NCBI GenBank assembly: GCA_946615525.1
Contig: CAMOHW010000014.1
Coordinates: 1-11,204, forward strand
DNA from: an uncultured Clostridia bacterium
GTDB taxonomy: Bacteria > Bacillota > Clostridia > Oscillospirales > CAG-272
DNA length: 11,204 bases
Direction of reading: 5' to 3'
Shown: one piece after another, positions 1-7,528 of the stretch
Position numbering within the stretch: position 1 is the first letter of the stretch
How the letters are laid out: every line of letters starts with the position of its first letter
Program-made: the position numbers and the translations under genes
The notes under the pieces: model-generated
Databases searched by the model: none
Told to the model about the DNA's origin: nothing
What the model saw: the letters and a program-made list of their open reading frames with translations, nothing else

Positions 1-222
1 GGGAGAATTCACCATGGCAAGCGAACAGGCATCCAGACAGGGCAGGGGACTTTCGCTCTCTGCGGCGCGTTCTGACGCCGTTTGCGGCGCGATTGGCTCC
101 ATAGCCGGCACAACGGGCGGGCGGAAGGCGTTGCGGTGCCCGGAGCCGCCAAACAGCATTCTGCCAAAGGGTCCGTCGCCCGAGCGATTGGCGCCGGGTT
201 GCAAATTGGTTCGATCAAACAT
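1..222 (-). CDS. Partial CDS, possible CotJA-like spore coat-associated protein (cut by window edge)
   Basis: This is an open frame of 74 codons with no stop that runs off the left edge, so the C-terminus is missing. The start at 222 is chosen because AAAAGGAG lies nine nucleotides upstream. A longer frame from 263 is in another register and has no ribosome binding site. The N-terminal 60 residues are rich in Pro, Gly, Ala and Arg and look disordered. At residues 61-74 the protein reads PCLDACSLAMVNSP. This resembles, from memory, the conserved start of the CotJA core (a LAMxYxP-type motif followed by a region ending in GTLF and a C-terminal PF). CotJA is a small inner spore-coat protein, usually followed by cotJB and cotJC. 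The decisive part of the family motif lies outside the window, so the name is tentative; that a gene is present is fairly sure. Confidence 0.6.
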   Translation of the reverse strand, partial: MFDRTNLQPGANRSGDGPFGRMLFGGSGHRNAFRPPVVPAMEPIAPQTASERAAESESPLPCLDACSLAMVNSP

Positions 223-261
223 TCTGTCAATCTCCTTTTCCAAAGTTCAATGAGCATTTTC

Positions 262-283
262 AAAAAAAGAGGGAAATCTCCCT
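262..283 (-). terminator. Small hairpin plus T-run in the leader of the gene at 222 (weak terminator or attenuator candidate)
   Basis: On the minus strand a 5-bp stem (AGGGA/TCCCT, loop GATT, 270-283) is followed by one C and seven T residues (262-268). It has the shape of an intrinsic terminator but a short stem. It sits between the candidate promoter and the ribosome binding site of the partial gene, so it could trim readthrough from the upstream terminator or weaken leader transcription. It may also be chance in an A/T-rich stretch. Confidence 0.25.
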
Positions 284-290
284 TGTTGCA

Positions 291-317
291 AGGATATGCC
301 GATGCGACAAAAATTGA
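291..317 (-). promoter_or_regulatory. Weak candidate sigma-E-like promoter for the gene at 222
   Basis: Read on the minus strand, TCAATTT (311-317) and CATATCCT (291-298) are separated by 12 nt. They match the sporulation sigma-E -35 and -10 consensus (KMATATT and CATACAHT) only partly, at about five positions each. No convincing sigma-A promoter lies between the upstream terminator and the start at 222. The gene must be transcribed from this 135-nt gap unless the terminator leaks. The assignment leans on the possible CotJA identity of the gene and is weak alone. Confidence 0.22.
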
Positions 318-350
318 CAGTTTTCAAAAGCCGGCAGCAAAAAAGAGCAA

Positions 351-400
351 ACAAAAAGCACGCCCTTGCTTGCGCAAGGGCGTGCAGATTTTTTTGTTTT
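351..400 (-). terminator. Strong intrinsic terminator, bidirectional in form
   Basis: A perfect 12-bp GC-rich stem (358-369 with 374-385) closes a 4-nt loop. On the minus strand it is followed by TTTTTG and further T residues (from 357 downward), and it begins 30 nt after the stop codon of the giant lipoprotein gene, which it should terminate. On the plus strand the stem is followed by a run of seven T residues (389-395) and then TTTT, so it could act in both directions, although no convincing plus-strand gene approaches it. It separates the lipoprotein transcript from the gene at 222. Confidence 0.9.
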
Positions 401-414
401 GCGGTCAGAGTTTG

Positions 415-3400
415 TTATTTGTTGGAAAGGCCAAGTATCAAACTCATACCGCCGTTGCTGAAGGTAATGAAGTCTGCCGTACTCAATTGAGTGAGGAATC
501 CAGACTCATTAGCGCCAACATACTGGAAGGAAGAGGCGGTGGGCATGAAATACATACCGGAGACGAGTGTTTCTTCCAGATTAAGGATCACGGTTCCGGT
601 TGCGATCAGTTCCACGCCGCCCCAGGCAGCGTTCTTCGTTCTGATCAGCGAGTCTTCTGTTCTGTCCAGAACATAGGATCTACCGTCTTTCTCGATCGTG
701 CAGTATCCTTGCGGCAGCGGGCTTTCCAATGCCGAGGCATTGTTGCCGTTGCTCATGGAAAGACAAATCAGGTTCAGGCAGTTTTCTCTGCTACCCACAT
801 TCTTCAGTGTCGTCTTTGTACCGCCGGTATATCCATCTACAAAGGCATTTGAGCCGGCCTTGATCGTCGGGATCATACCGGTTGCGGCCATGCTGTAGAA
901 CCACATTTCGTTACCCGTTACATAGTTTTCGACAACCGAGTCGGTAACCGTCAGTTTCGGCACACGGGAATTGTAATATTTTGCCGGGTCTGCGGCCTGG
1001 TCCGGTTTGACGTGTTGCAGGATGAACAGCGGGCCGCCGGCGTTCCGCAGGTAGCCGTTATCAAAGGTCATTTCGCATCCGCCCCAAAGGAAGGCAGCAT
1101 CCTGATAGGAAGCGGTCACCTTGGCATAGTTTGCGGTCGCCTTGACATTGTCTTCCAGGAGATAACCAATGAAGCATCTGTTGATGCTGAGGTTGTTCGA
1201 CTCGAGATTGCAGTCAGCGGCTTTGAGGAAGATGAATCCGCCTGCGTTGACCGCCTTGGGGTCTTTGCAATCCTTATCATTCTCTGCGCACATGACCCAT
1301 TGCTCGGTATTGGCGTTTCCTACCACGTTCAGGTTGTTGAAGGAATAGGTAGCGCGGGTCGGGTCGTCAAGATTGGGTTTGTAAGCCCCGTCTTTGCTTC
1401 CGAAGCGGAAGAGCGATGCGTTGGAGGTATCGCCGCCGTAGTTGGAAATGATCAGGTGGTTGCCGAATTCATCGGTTTCTACCGCAACCTCGTCAAATGC
1501 CGAAACCAGCGGGATCTCCGAAGCGTCCAGCGTGTAGAAGTTGCCGTAGAAGGTAAAGTCGTTATCCGACCACCGTTCATACAGGAACATATTGCCGTTG
1601 TCGTCATGCGTTAGGCGCTTTGCGCCTTTGATGGTTCCAACTTCCGTGTCAACATCCGGCTTTCCGTCTTCGTTTTCATCTACTCCGTATGTGTAATAGA
1701 CCAGATCGCGCTGGATGGTCCCGACATAGGAGTCGGGCAGGTCATCGGGGGTGATCTTGATATCTTTCTGGAAGATGATGGCTTTGGTCGCGTTGCTCAT
1801 TTCAACGGAGAAGCCCTTTTCTTCGCGAATGTCTGCCCAAACGTTGGGATCTTTTGCCCAACCGCCGTTTGCGTTGGAATCAGCCGACCAGCCCTTGGAG
1901 GTCGTGTTGTCAAAGATGGCAAGATCTTTCGCGTCGTAAACGTTGTAGCCATCTACAATGGTCACGGTGATGGAACGGGTATCGGTATCGTCCCAATCGC
2001 CGGCAAATGCTCTCGGAATGACCGAGATCACATAGGTGTTTCCAATGGCATTGCTTGTAAATTGATATTTGCCCTCGGCATAGTAGGAGGTAACGATCAG
2101 GGTTTCACCGGAATAGAACTTGGTGGTCTTTTCATCGGTATCCTCTATGGTGGTCAGGGTGGCGCCGTTTTTCACTTTGATTGTGGAAACAGTGCTGTAA
2201 GAGTTCAGTTCCAGTCCTTTTTGTGCGGTATAACTGTAAACTTTCAAAAGCGGCAGGAAGTAGAAGGGGTTGTCATCGCCGACGATTCTTGCTTCGCTAT
2301 CCGCGCTCTTATCCAGGAAGACCGAACTGCTTGCGTTGGAGCGACGTGTTGTTTCGCTGGAAGGCAGACTCAACGAGGTGAACTCGTAAAGTTCGGGGTC
2401 AATTTCCTTGGACACAACCGTTACGGTAAAGTTTGCGGATGCCTCTTTGTATTCGGCTTTGATGATGACATTTTCCTCCGCAGCGGTAATACCGGACACT
2501 TTATAGTTGCTGTCAAGCGTCAGTTTGGTGGAGCCGTGATAGAAGGTCAGATCTTTTACGGTCAGCGTTTTTACGGTGCCGTTATCAAAGGTCACTTCGG
2601 CGGTGATATCGCTGAAGTCTGCTTTTTCGTCAACGACTGCCGCCGGAACGCCGTCGGTGTTCAGAACCAGGGTTTGCGCTACCAGGTCTGCAACGGTAAC
2701 GGTGACCGTCTTTTCAAAGGTGAGATATTTGATCGTGATGGTAATGGTTCCGGCTTCATCAGTCAAGCCCTTGAAAATGGTGCCGATGCGCGGGGTCTCG
2801 CCCAGATAGAAGGAGAGTTGGTTTGCGCTGAGAATATCCGAGGTCCCGTTGTCATAGGTAACGGTTGCGGTCAAAGCGCTGAGGTTGATGGCATCTCCGA
2901 CTTTCAGGTCTTTGTTCACTTTGGAATCATCGATCTCAAAGACGGTAGGAACCAGATTTTCAACGGTAAAGGTGATCGTTCTTTCAAAGGTGAGGTATTT
3001 GACCGTGATGGTCACGGTGCCTGCCGCGCTGGTCAGGCCGTCAAAAATGGTGCCGGACAAGAGAGTCTCGCCGTTGTAGAACTTCAAACCGGTCAGGTTT
3101 ACAGTATCCGAGGTATTGTTGTCATACGAAACGGTTGCTTTCAAACTACCAACGTTGAGAACGTCTCCAACTTTTACAGTTTTGGTCAGTTTGGAATCGT
3201 CAATGGTAAAGCCGTTCGCGACCAGATCCTCAACGGTAACGGTGAATGTTTTGCTTGCGCCGCGGTATTCCGCGCGAATGGTAACGGTACCAACCACCGT
3301 TGTATAGCCGGAGATCTTGTTGTTCTTCAGCGTCAGTTTTTCTTCGCCGATATAGAAAGTAAGATCTTTTGTTTCCAGTGCCTTTTCGGTGTTGCCGGCG

Positions 3401-5232
3401 TCATTCATGGTTGCGGTTGCGGCAAGGCCTTCAAAGTTGATGTCGCCGCCGATTTTTACGGTCGTTTCCATATCGGCAGTGTCCAGAACCAATTCGGTTG
3501 CGGACAGTTCCTCAAAAGTGAAGACTACCGTTTTTGTGTAATCCATATATTTTACAATAATGGTCACATCGCCCGCACTGGTCAAACCTGCCCAGCTGGT
3601 GCCTTCCAACGGGCCGGCTGCATCGTAGAAGGAAAGCTCACCGGCGGTCAGATTCTCGGGGCTTCCGGTATCAAATGTAACTACCGCCGTCAATCCGCTG
3701 ATGTCAATCGTTTCATTGACGAGCAGGTCTGTCGTTACATTGTCAGTGTTGATCTCAAAGCTGACAGGGTGCTTTTCTTCAACGGTGACGATCAAGTCAT
3801 TGAAGACTGTTTCGCCGTTGAAGGTGTATTTTACGGTAATGGTCACATTGCCTGTCGTATCGGTCAGGTCGGCAAAGGAGGTGCCTTCCAGCAGTTCTGT
3901 ACCGTTGTAGAATGCAAGAGCGGTTGCGGCAAGATCGCCTGTGGTTCCGTTGTCATAGGTTACGGTTGCGCTCAAAGCGCCCACATTGATGGCGTCGCCG
4001 ACTTTGACGACCGTTTTCACATCGGAAAGGTTGAGGGCAAGACTGATGGGGTTCTTTTCCAAAACGGTAAAGGTGACCGTCTTTTCAAAGGTGAGGTATT
4101 TGACCGTGATGGTCACAGTGCCTGCGGTATCGGTCAAGCCGGAAAAGTGGGTACCTTCCAGCGGCGTTGTGCCGTTGTAGAAGGCCAGAGCGGTCGCATT
4201 CAGCGTTTCGGTAGAGCCGTCGTCAAATGTAACGGTCGCTTTCAGGTTACCGACGTCAATGTTGTTCTTCACTTTTACGGCTGTTTCCAGGCCGGAAGTG
4301 TTAAGCTCAATGCTTTGCGCGACCTTTTCCTCGACGGTGAAGACGAGTGTCTTTTCAAAGGTGAGGTACTTGACCGTGATGGTCACGGTGCCTGCCGCGG
4401 TGGTTTTGCCTTCGAAGATTTGTCCTTCCAGCAGGGTATCGCCAATGTAGAAGGAAAGATCGTCGGCGTTCAGCAGTTTCTTGCTGTTGTTGTCATACTT
4501 CACGGTTGCGGTCAGACCGCCGACATTGATCTTATCCCCGACTTTAACAGTCTTGACAACATCAGTATCGTTCAAGGTGAGTTCGGTGGCTACCAGATCC
4601 TCAACGGTGAAGATGATGTTTTCTTCAAACGCGGAGCTTTTGTAGGTGTATTTGACGGTGATGGTCACGGTGCCTGCCTCATCGGTCAGGTCGTCAAAAA
4701 TGGTGCCTTCCAGTTTGGTTTCGCCGTTGTAGAACGCAAGATCGCTTGCGGTCAGCACTTCGGCTTTTCCGTTATCAAATGTAACAGTCGCTTTCAATTT
4801 GTTTACGGCGATCACATCATCAATTTGAACGGTTTTGTTCACTTTGGAATCATCGATCGTGAACGCGGTGACTACCAGGTCCTCAACGGTAAAGGTCAGG
4901 GTCTTTTCAAACCCCTCGTATTTGACCGTGATCTCCACAGTCCCCGGCGCGGCGGTCAGGTTTCCAAAAGTGGTGCCGGCGAGTTTGGTTTCGCCCGCGT
5001 AGTAGGTAAGATCATTTGCGGTCAGCTCCGTGGTGCTTTCATCACTGAACGAAGCGGTTGCAGTCAGGGCGCTGACATCAATTTTGTCACCGACTTTTAC
5101 AGTTGTGGTAACGCCGGAAGCGTCAATGGTAAAATCGGTGGCGGTTACTGCTTTTTCTTTGCAACTTGCAACGGTCACTGCCAGCAGCAGTGCTAGAAGC
5201 AGTGCAAAAAATAGGGTGAACTTTCTTTTCAT
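415..5232 (-). CDS. Giant lipoprotein with ten Big_3-like Ig domains and a large uncharacterised C-terminal region
   Basis: This gene encodes 1605 aa. The start at 5232 is fixed by AAGGAGG five nucleotides upstream; an in-frame ATG nine codons earlier lacks such a site. Residues 1-24 form a lipoprotein signal peptide: MKRK, a Leu/Ala-rich core and lipobox VASC with Cys24 as the predicted lipidated residue. It should therefore be anchored to the outer face of the membrane; no LPXTG motif is present. Residues 31-943 are ten tandem Ig-like domains of 89-94 aa resembling Pfam Big_3. Residues 944-1605 are not recognised. They include a DxNxDGxxD calcium-loop-like motif (1185-1193) and a stretch of short beta-strand-like segments (about 1294-1440) suggestive of a beta-helix. 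Eight cysteines lie between 1315 and 1511, and none in the Ig stalk. The likely role is a surface adhesin or ligand-binding protein on a long stalk. It is probably part of the upstream operon, since there is no terminator in the 93-nt gap. Confidence 0.93.
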   Translation of the reverse strand: MKRKFTLFFALLLALLLAVTVASCKEKAVTATDFTIDASGVTTTVKVGDKIDVSALTATASFSDESTTELTANDLTYYAGETKLAGTTFGNLTAAPGTVEITVKYEGFEKTLTFTVEDLVVTAFTIDDSKVNKTVQIDDVIAVNKLKATVTFDNGKAEVLTASDLAFYNGETKLEGTIFDDLTDEAGTVTITVKYTYKSSAFEENIIFTVEDLVATELTLNDTDVVKTVKVGDKINVGGLTATVKYDNNSKKLLNADDLSFYIGDTLLEGQIFEGKTTAAGTVTITVKYLTFEKTLVFTVEEKVAQSIELNTSGLETAVKVKNNIDVGNLKATVTFDDGSTETLNATALAFYNGTTPLEGTHFSGLTDTAGTVTITVKYLTFEKTVTFTVLEKNPISLALNLSDVKTVVKVGDAINVGALSATVTYDNGTTGDLAATALAFYNGTELLEGTSFADLTDTTGNVTITVKYTFNGETVFNDLIVTVEEKHPVSFEINTDNVTTDLLVNETIDISGLTAVVTFDTGSPENLTAGELSFYDAAGPLEGTSWAGLTSAGDVTIIVKYMDYTKTVVFTFEELSATELVLDTADMETTVKIGGDINFEGLAATATMNDAGNTEKALETKDLTFYIGEEKLTLKNNKISGYTTVVGTVTIRAEYRGASKTFTVTVEDLVANGFTIDDSKLTKTVKVGDVLNVGSLKATVSYDNNTSDTVNLTGLKFYNGETLLSGTIFDGLTSAAGTVTITVKYLTFERTITFTVENLVPTVFEIDDSKVNKDLKVGDAINLSALTATVTYDNGTSDILSANQLSFYLGETPRIGTIFKGLTDEAGTITITIKYLTFEKTVTVTVADLVAQTLVLNTDGVPAAVVDEKADFSDITAEVTFDNGTVKTLTVKDLTFYHGSTKLTLDSNYKVSGITAAEENVIIKAEYKEASANFTVTVVSKEIDPELYEFTSLSLPSSETTRRSNASSSVFLDKSADSEARIVGDDNPFYFLPLLKVYSYTAQKGLELNSYSTVSTIKVKNGATLTTIEDTDEKTTKFYSGETLIVTSYYAEGKYQFTSNAIGNTYVISVIPRAFAGDWDDTDTRSITVTIVDGYNVYDAKDLAIFDNTTSKGWSADSNANGGWAKDPNVWADIREEKGFSVEMSNATKAIIFQKDIKITPDDLPDSYVGTIQRDLVYYTYGVDENEDGKPDVDTEVGTIKGAKRLTHDDNGNMFLYERWSDNDFTFYGNFYTLDASEIPLVSAFDEVAVETDEFGNHLIISNYGGDTSNASLFRFGSKDGAYKPNLDDPTRATYSFNNLNVVGNANTEQWVMCAENDKDCKDPKAVNAGGFIFLKAADCNLESNNLSINRCFIGYLLEDNVKATANYAKVTASYQDAAFLWGGCEMTFDNGYLRNAGGPLFILQHVKPDQAADPAKYYNSRVPKLTVTDSVVENYVTGNEMWFYSMAATGMIPTIKAGSNAFVDGYTGGTKTTLKNVGSRENCLNLICLSMSNGNNASALESPLPQGYCTIEKDGRSYVLDRTEDSLIRTKNAAWGGVELIATGTVILNLEETLVSGMYFMPTASSFQYVGANESGFLTQLSTADFITFSNGGMSLILGLSNK
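2404..5142 (-). repeat. Ten tandem Big_3-like Ig domain repeats within the giant lipoprotein
   Basis: Domain boundaries, read 5' to 3' on the minus strand, are 5142-4873, 4872-4591, 4590-4321, 4320-4051, 4050-3769, 3768-3502, 3501-3220, 3219-2950, 2949-2680 and 2679-2404. Each domain follows one pattern: a first strand (FTIDDSK-like), TVKVGDxINVGxLxATVTYDNG, LxFYxGxTxLEGTxFxGL, TxxAGTVTITVKYLTFEKT, then a TFTVE linker. Domains 7 and 10 form a subtype with a KLTL..N.K.SG segment and AEY in place of VKY. Domains 2 and 5 carry a 4-aa insertion before the last strand. The DNA is also repetitive: blocks of about 45 bp starting near 2710, 2980, 4081 and 4351 are nearly identical, with 2 differences in 45 between the last two. 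Confidence 0.9.
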
Positions 5233-5237
5233 AATAA

Positions 5238-5244
5238 CCTCCTT
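5238..5244 (-). promoter_or_regulatory. Consensus ribosome binding site deciding the lipoprotein start
   Basis: AAGGAGG lies 5 nt before the ATG at 5232. This places the start directly before the KRK of the signal peptide and excludes the in-frame upstream ATG at 5259. Confidence 0.9.
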
Positions 5245-5325
5245 GGGTTGATTACACATTTTTAAACGTTACAATACATTATCGAGCAAAATTGCTTCTG
5301 AGAAACCTCCTTTTTCCATTATTTT

Positions 5326-5805
5326 TTATATAATTTTAAGCGCCTCGATCACGATCATTTCCTGGATGTTGGAACCATCGGTAGAAATGATGGTAATATC
5401 GATTGCTCCGCGCCTCAAAAACGTAACGGTCATTTGTTCTTCGTCCACAATATATTTTGTGGGCTTTTCCTCGTAACTGAATGTTACTGTTTTATTACTT
5501 GCATTGTCCGGCAATACCGAACAAACAATTTTGAAGGTGTTGGGGTTGTTTGCAAGGTTGTTTTCATCGTAATCGCCTTCAACAAACTTGATTTTGAACC
5601 ACTTTTTTTCCTTTTGGCTCTCCTGATCCTGCGTGGTTTGATAATACGGGATCTCTTTTCCGGAAAGATCGGCGATGGCATTGCACTCGATCTTCTTGAC
5701 GAAAACTTCCATTTCGTGCGGAACATATTGAAGCCCGAAAAAGTTGACCAAGAAGATAGAGCCGATATATAAGCCGACAATGAGAATGACTACAATTTTC
5801 TTCAT
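5326..5805 (-). CDS. Small membrane-anchored protein with a Big_2-like Ig domain
   Basis: This gene encodes 159 aa, with AAGGAG nine nucleotides before the start, only 3 nt after the permease stop codon, so it is clearly co-transcribed with the permease. Residues 1-25 are a short basic start (MKK) and one hydrophobic segment with no lipobox and no clear cleavage site, so I read it as an N-terminal anchor with the rest outside the cell. Residues about 30-85 are unrecognised and charged. Residues about 88-155 resemble a Big_2 Ig-like domain: a VLPDNASNKTVTFS segment, a YIVDEE turn, and an ITIISTDGS segment near the end. The family match is by pattern only. Its position suggests an accessory or contact subunit of the ABC system, perhaps touching the Ig stalk of the next gene's product; that is inference. 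Confidence 0.85.
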   Translation of the reverse strand: MKKIVVILIVGLYIGSIFLVNFFGLQYVPHEMEVFVKKIECNAIADLSGKEIPYYQTTQDQESQKEKKWFKIKFVEGDYDENNLANNPNTFKIVCSVLPDNASNKTVTFSYEEKPTKYIVDEEQMTVTFLRRGAIDITIISTDGSNIQEMIVIEALKII

Positions 5806-5808
5806 GTC

Positions 5809-7527
5809 TTAATTCTCCTTGTAAAATGTCCGGATCTTCAAAATGTAGTTTACTACCCGGAAGACCAGGAATGCGGCCGTAATGCCAAACACTTTTGCCC
5901 ACACCGTGTAGGAGTTCCCCAGGGAGAGCAAAAATTCCGCTCCGAAAACGATTGCCGAAACGGCAAAGCACAAAATGGCCGAAATGTTTTCGTTGGGGTT
6001 GTTGGCCTGTTCGCTAAAGGTTGCGTATTGTTTGGTTTGCGGTTTCATAATATCCATTTCCGCGCTCCAGAACAGGTGCGCCGCAAAGACGCAGTAAACC
6101 GTTGCACCAAACAAAACCATGTTCCCGGTACTCATGGCATTTGACGGCACATAGAACGCAGAAAGACGCGCAGTGGTGATGACAATACCGATAAGGCCTA
6201 CCGCCAGGTTGATGACCAGTTTGGAAAGGAGGACCGAGATAAAGGAGGAGGGTTGGACCTTATTGAGATAGGAGGTCGCGCCGTCCCGACTGTAAATGCT
6301 TGCCACCGAAATGCTGGTGGAAAGATTGATGAGCAACATGATGAACAGGGTAAACGCAATGGTCATCTGCGTTCCCAAAAACCGTGTGTCTAACACGGCG
6401 TAGATCCTGTTCAACAGTTCGATCGCAAGAGGTTGAACAATAATCAAAATGGCAAAAAGGGAAATGAAGGAACCGCCTTTGATTGCAATGATGAACTCTT
6501 TGTTGACGGCGGAGAAAAACGGGAGCATCTTTCTGTTCTTCGGAGTTCTGCTGACCGTTTTTTTGGTAAACTCAAACGGGGTGCTCGCCATTTTATAGAA
6601 CAAGGGCTTTGCCACCAGGAAGCATACTGCCAAAAGACCGGCCAATACCAGGATCAATGCCGCAATGGTGAGGAAAGTTCCGTCATGGAAAATCTTGATC
6701 CCTTTGAGTCCGAGCCCCAGAGATTTGCCAATGATCAGTTGTGTAAGAGCATACATAGGTGCCAGTCCCTGCCGGAACCATTTTTGAGCGTCCTGGATAT
6801 TGGCGCTGACCTTCGGCCAGTCGTTTTTCAGGTTGAAATCGGGTGGGATCTGCCCAATGACCCAGAATACGCCAATGGTTACTCCGAGCAAAAGCACACC
6901 CGCCAGAACATATTGCAAAACTTTCGTTTTTCTCAAATACTGGTAGGCATAAAGCGCAGGAATAGAGAGTAGCGCCGCGATCAGCACGGGCAACAGCGAA
7001 ATGAACAGGAACAGGAACAAAAGCCAGAAATAATAATAGAAGGCAAACTCATGGTTGATCCCGTAGGCAACGAACATGGGGACCAGGAACATAAAGTTTT
7101 TGCGGATCTCATAAATGAAATACACCGCAATTTTGGAAAGAAATACGATAGACGAGCTTGCGGGGAAGGTCAACAGGACCAGATTATCTCTGGAAAGATA
7201 TAACGATTTGACCAAACTCCCGGTTGCGGAGATGATCGATAGAATCAACATAAATGTGAAGATGATCCCGATGACTGCGGCGGGGAAGATCTTCATGTTG
7301 GAGTCAAACACTTTTAGAATGGCGGCGTATTTGAGCAACAAACTGCAAATAACTGTAACAACTACAAACTCAATGATAAAATACAGGACCTTGAACAAAG
7401 CTTTTTGAAAGCTCCGCACAAAGGAAAGGTCCATTTTCTCTTTGAGCTGCATGACGGTCAGCGTTTTGAGCGCGCGCCACGGGGAAACCGAAGGGCGACT
7501 CCGCTTTTTGTTTTTTTCAGCCGTCAT
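5809..7527 (-). CDS. ABC-2 type transporter permease with about 12 membrane segments
   Basis: This gene encodes 572 aa and starts 1 nt after the stop codon of the fused ATPase gene. Its ribosome binding site (AGGGGAA) lies inside the end of that gene, pointing to coupled translation. After a basic N-terminus (1-30), hydrophobic segments lie near 47-66, 82-104, 126-156, 163-195, 203-224, 285-307, 353-370, 388-408, 430-452, 469-488, 516-538 and 546-563. Two similar motifs, SRDNLVLLTFPASS (112-125) and SRDGATSYLNKVQPSS (413-428), resemble the SxEG...LP(I/A)S element of ABC-2 permeases. They suggest a tandem-duplicated permease able to form the whole membrane pathway by itself. It most resembles the poorly characterised putative ABC exporter families (PF16949-like). 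The ATPase partner is almost certainly the preceding gene. The substrate is unknown. Confidence 0.88.
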   Translation of the reverse strand: MTAEKNKKRSRPSVSPWRALKTLTVMQLKEKMDLSFVRSFQKALFKVLYFIIEFVVVTVICSLLLKYAAILKVFDSNMKIFPAAVIGIIFTFMLILSIISATGSLVKSLYLSRDNLVLLTFPASSSIVFLSKIAVYFIYEIRKNFMFLVPMFVAYGINHEFAFYYYFWLLFLFLFISLLPVLIAALLSIPALYAYQYLRKTKVLQYVLAGVLLLGVTIGVFWVIGQIPPDFNLKNDWPKVSANIQDAQKWFRQGLAPMYALTQLIIGKSLGLGLKGIKIFHDGTFLTIAALILVLAGLLAVCFLVAKPLFYKMASTPFEFTKKTVSRTPKNRKMLPFFSAVNKEFIIAIKGGSFISLFAILIIVQPLAIELLNRIYAVLDTRFLGTQMTIAFTLFIMLLINLSTSISVASIYSRDGATSYLNKVQPSSFISVLLSKLVINLAVGLIGIVITTARLSAFYVPSNAMSTGNMVLFGATVYCVFAAHLFWSAEMDIMKPQTKQYATFSEQANNPNENISAILCFAVSAIVFGAEFLLSLGNSYTVWAKVFGITAAFLVFRVVNYILKIRTFYKEN

Positions 7528-7528
7528 A

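Noticed and set aside
9..263. An 84-codon minus-strand frame starting at 263
   Set aside because: It overlaps the frame starting at 222 in another register. Only the latter has a properly spaced AAAAGGAG and a recognisable C-terminal motif.
82..852. A 256-codon plus-strand frame
   Set aside because: It runs through the strong terminator hairpin at 358-385 and over the 3' end of the lipoprotein gene, and has no ribosome binding site or domain.
2062..5196. A 1044-codon open frame on the plus strand, opposite the giant lipoprotein gene
   Set aside because: Its codons are exact reverse complements of the lipoprotein codons, so it stays open simply because that gene avoids TTA, CTA and TCA over this stretch. 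It has no ribosome binding site, and the product has an odd composition (Gly-, Phe- and Ile-rich repeats).
5282..5297. A short inverted repeat (AGCAA/TTGCT) between the 159-aa gene and the lipoprotein gene
   Set aside because: The stem is only five A/T-rich pairs with no T-run on the minus strand, so it does not support a terminator between the genes.
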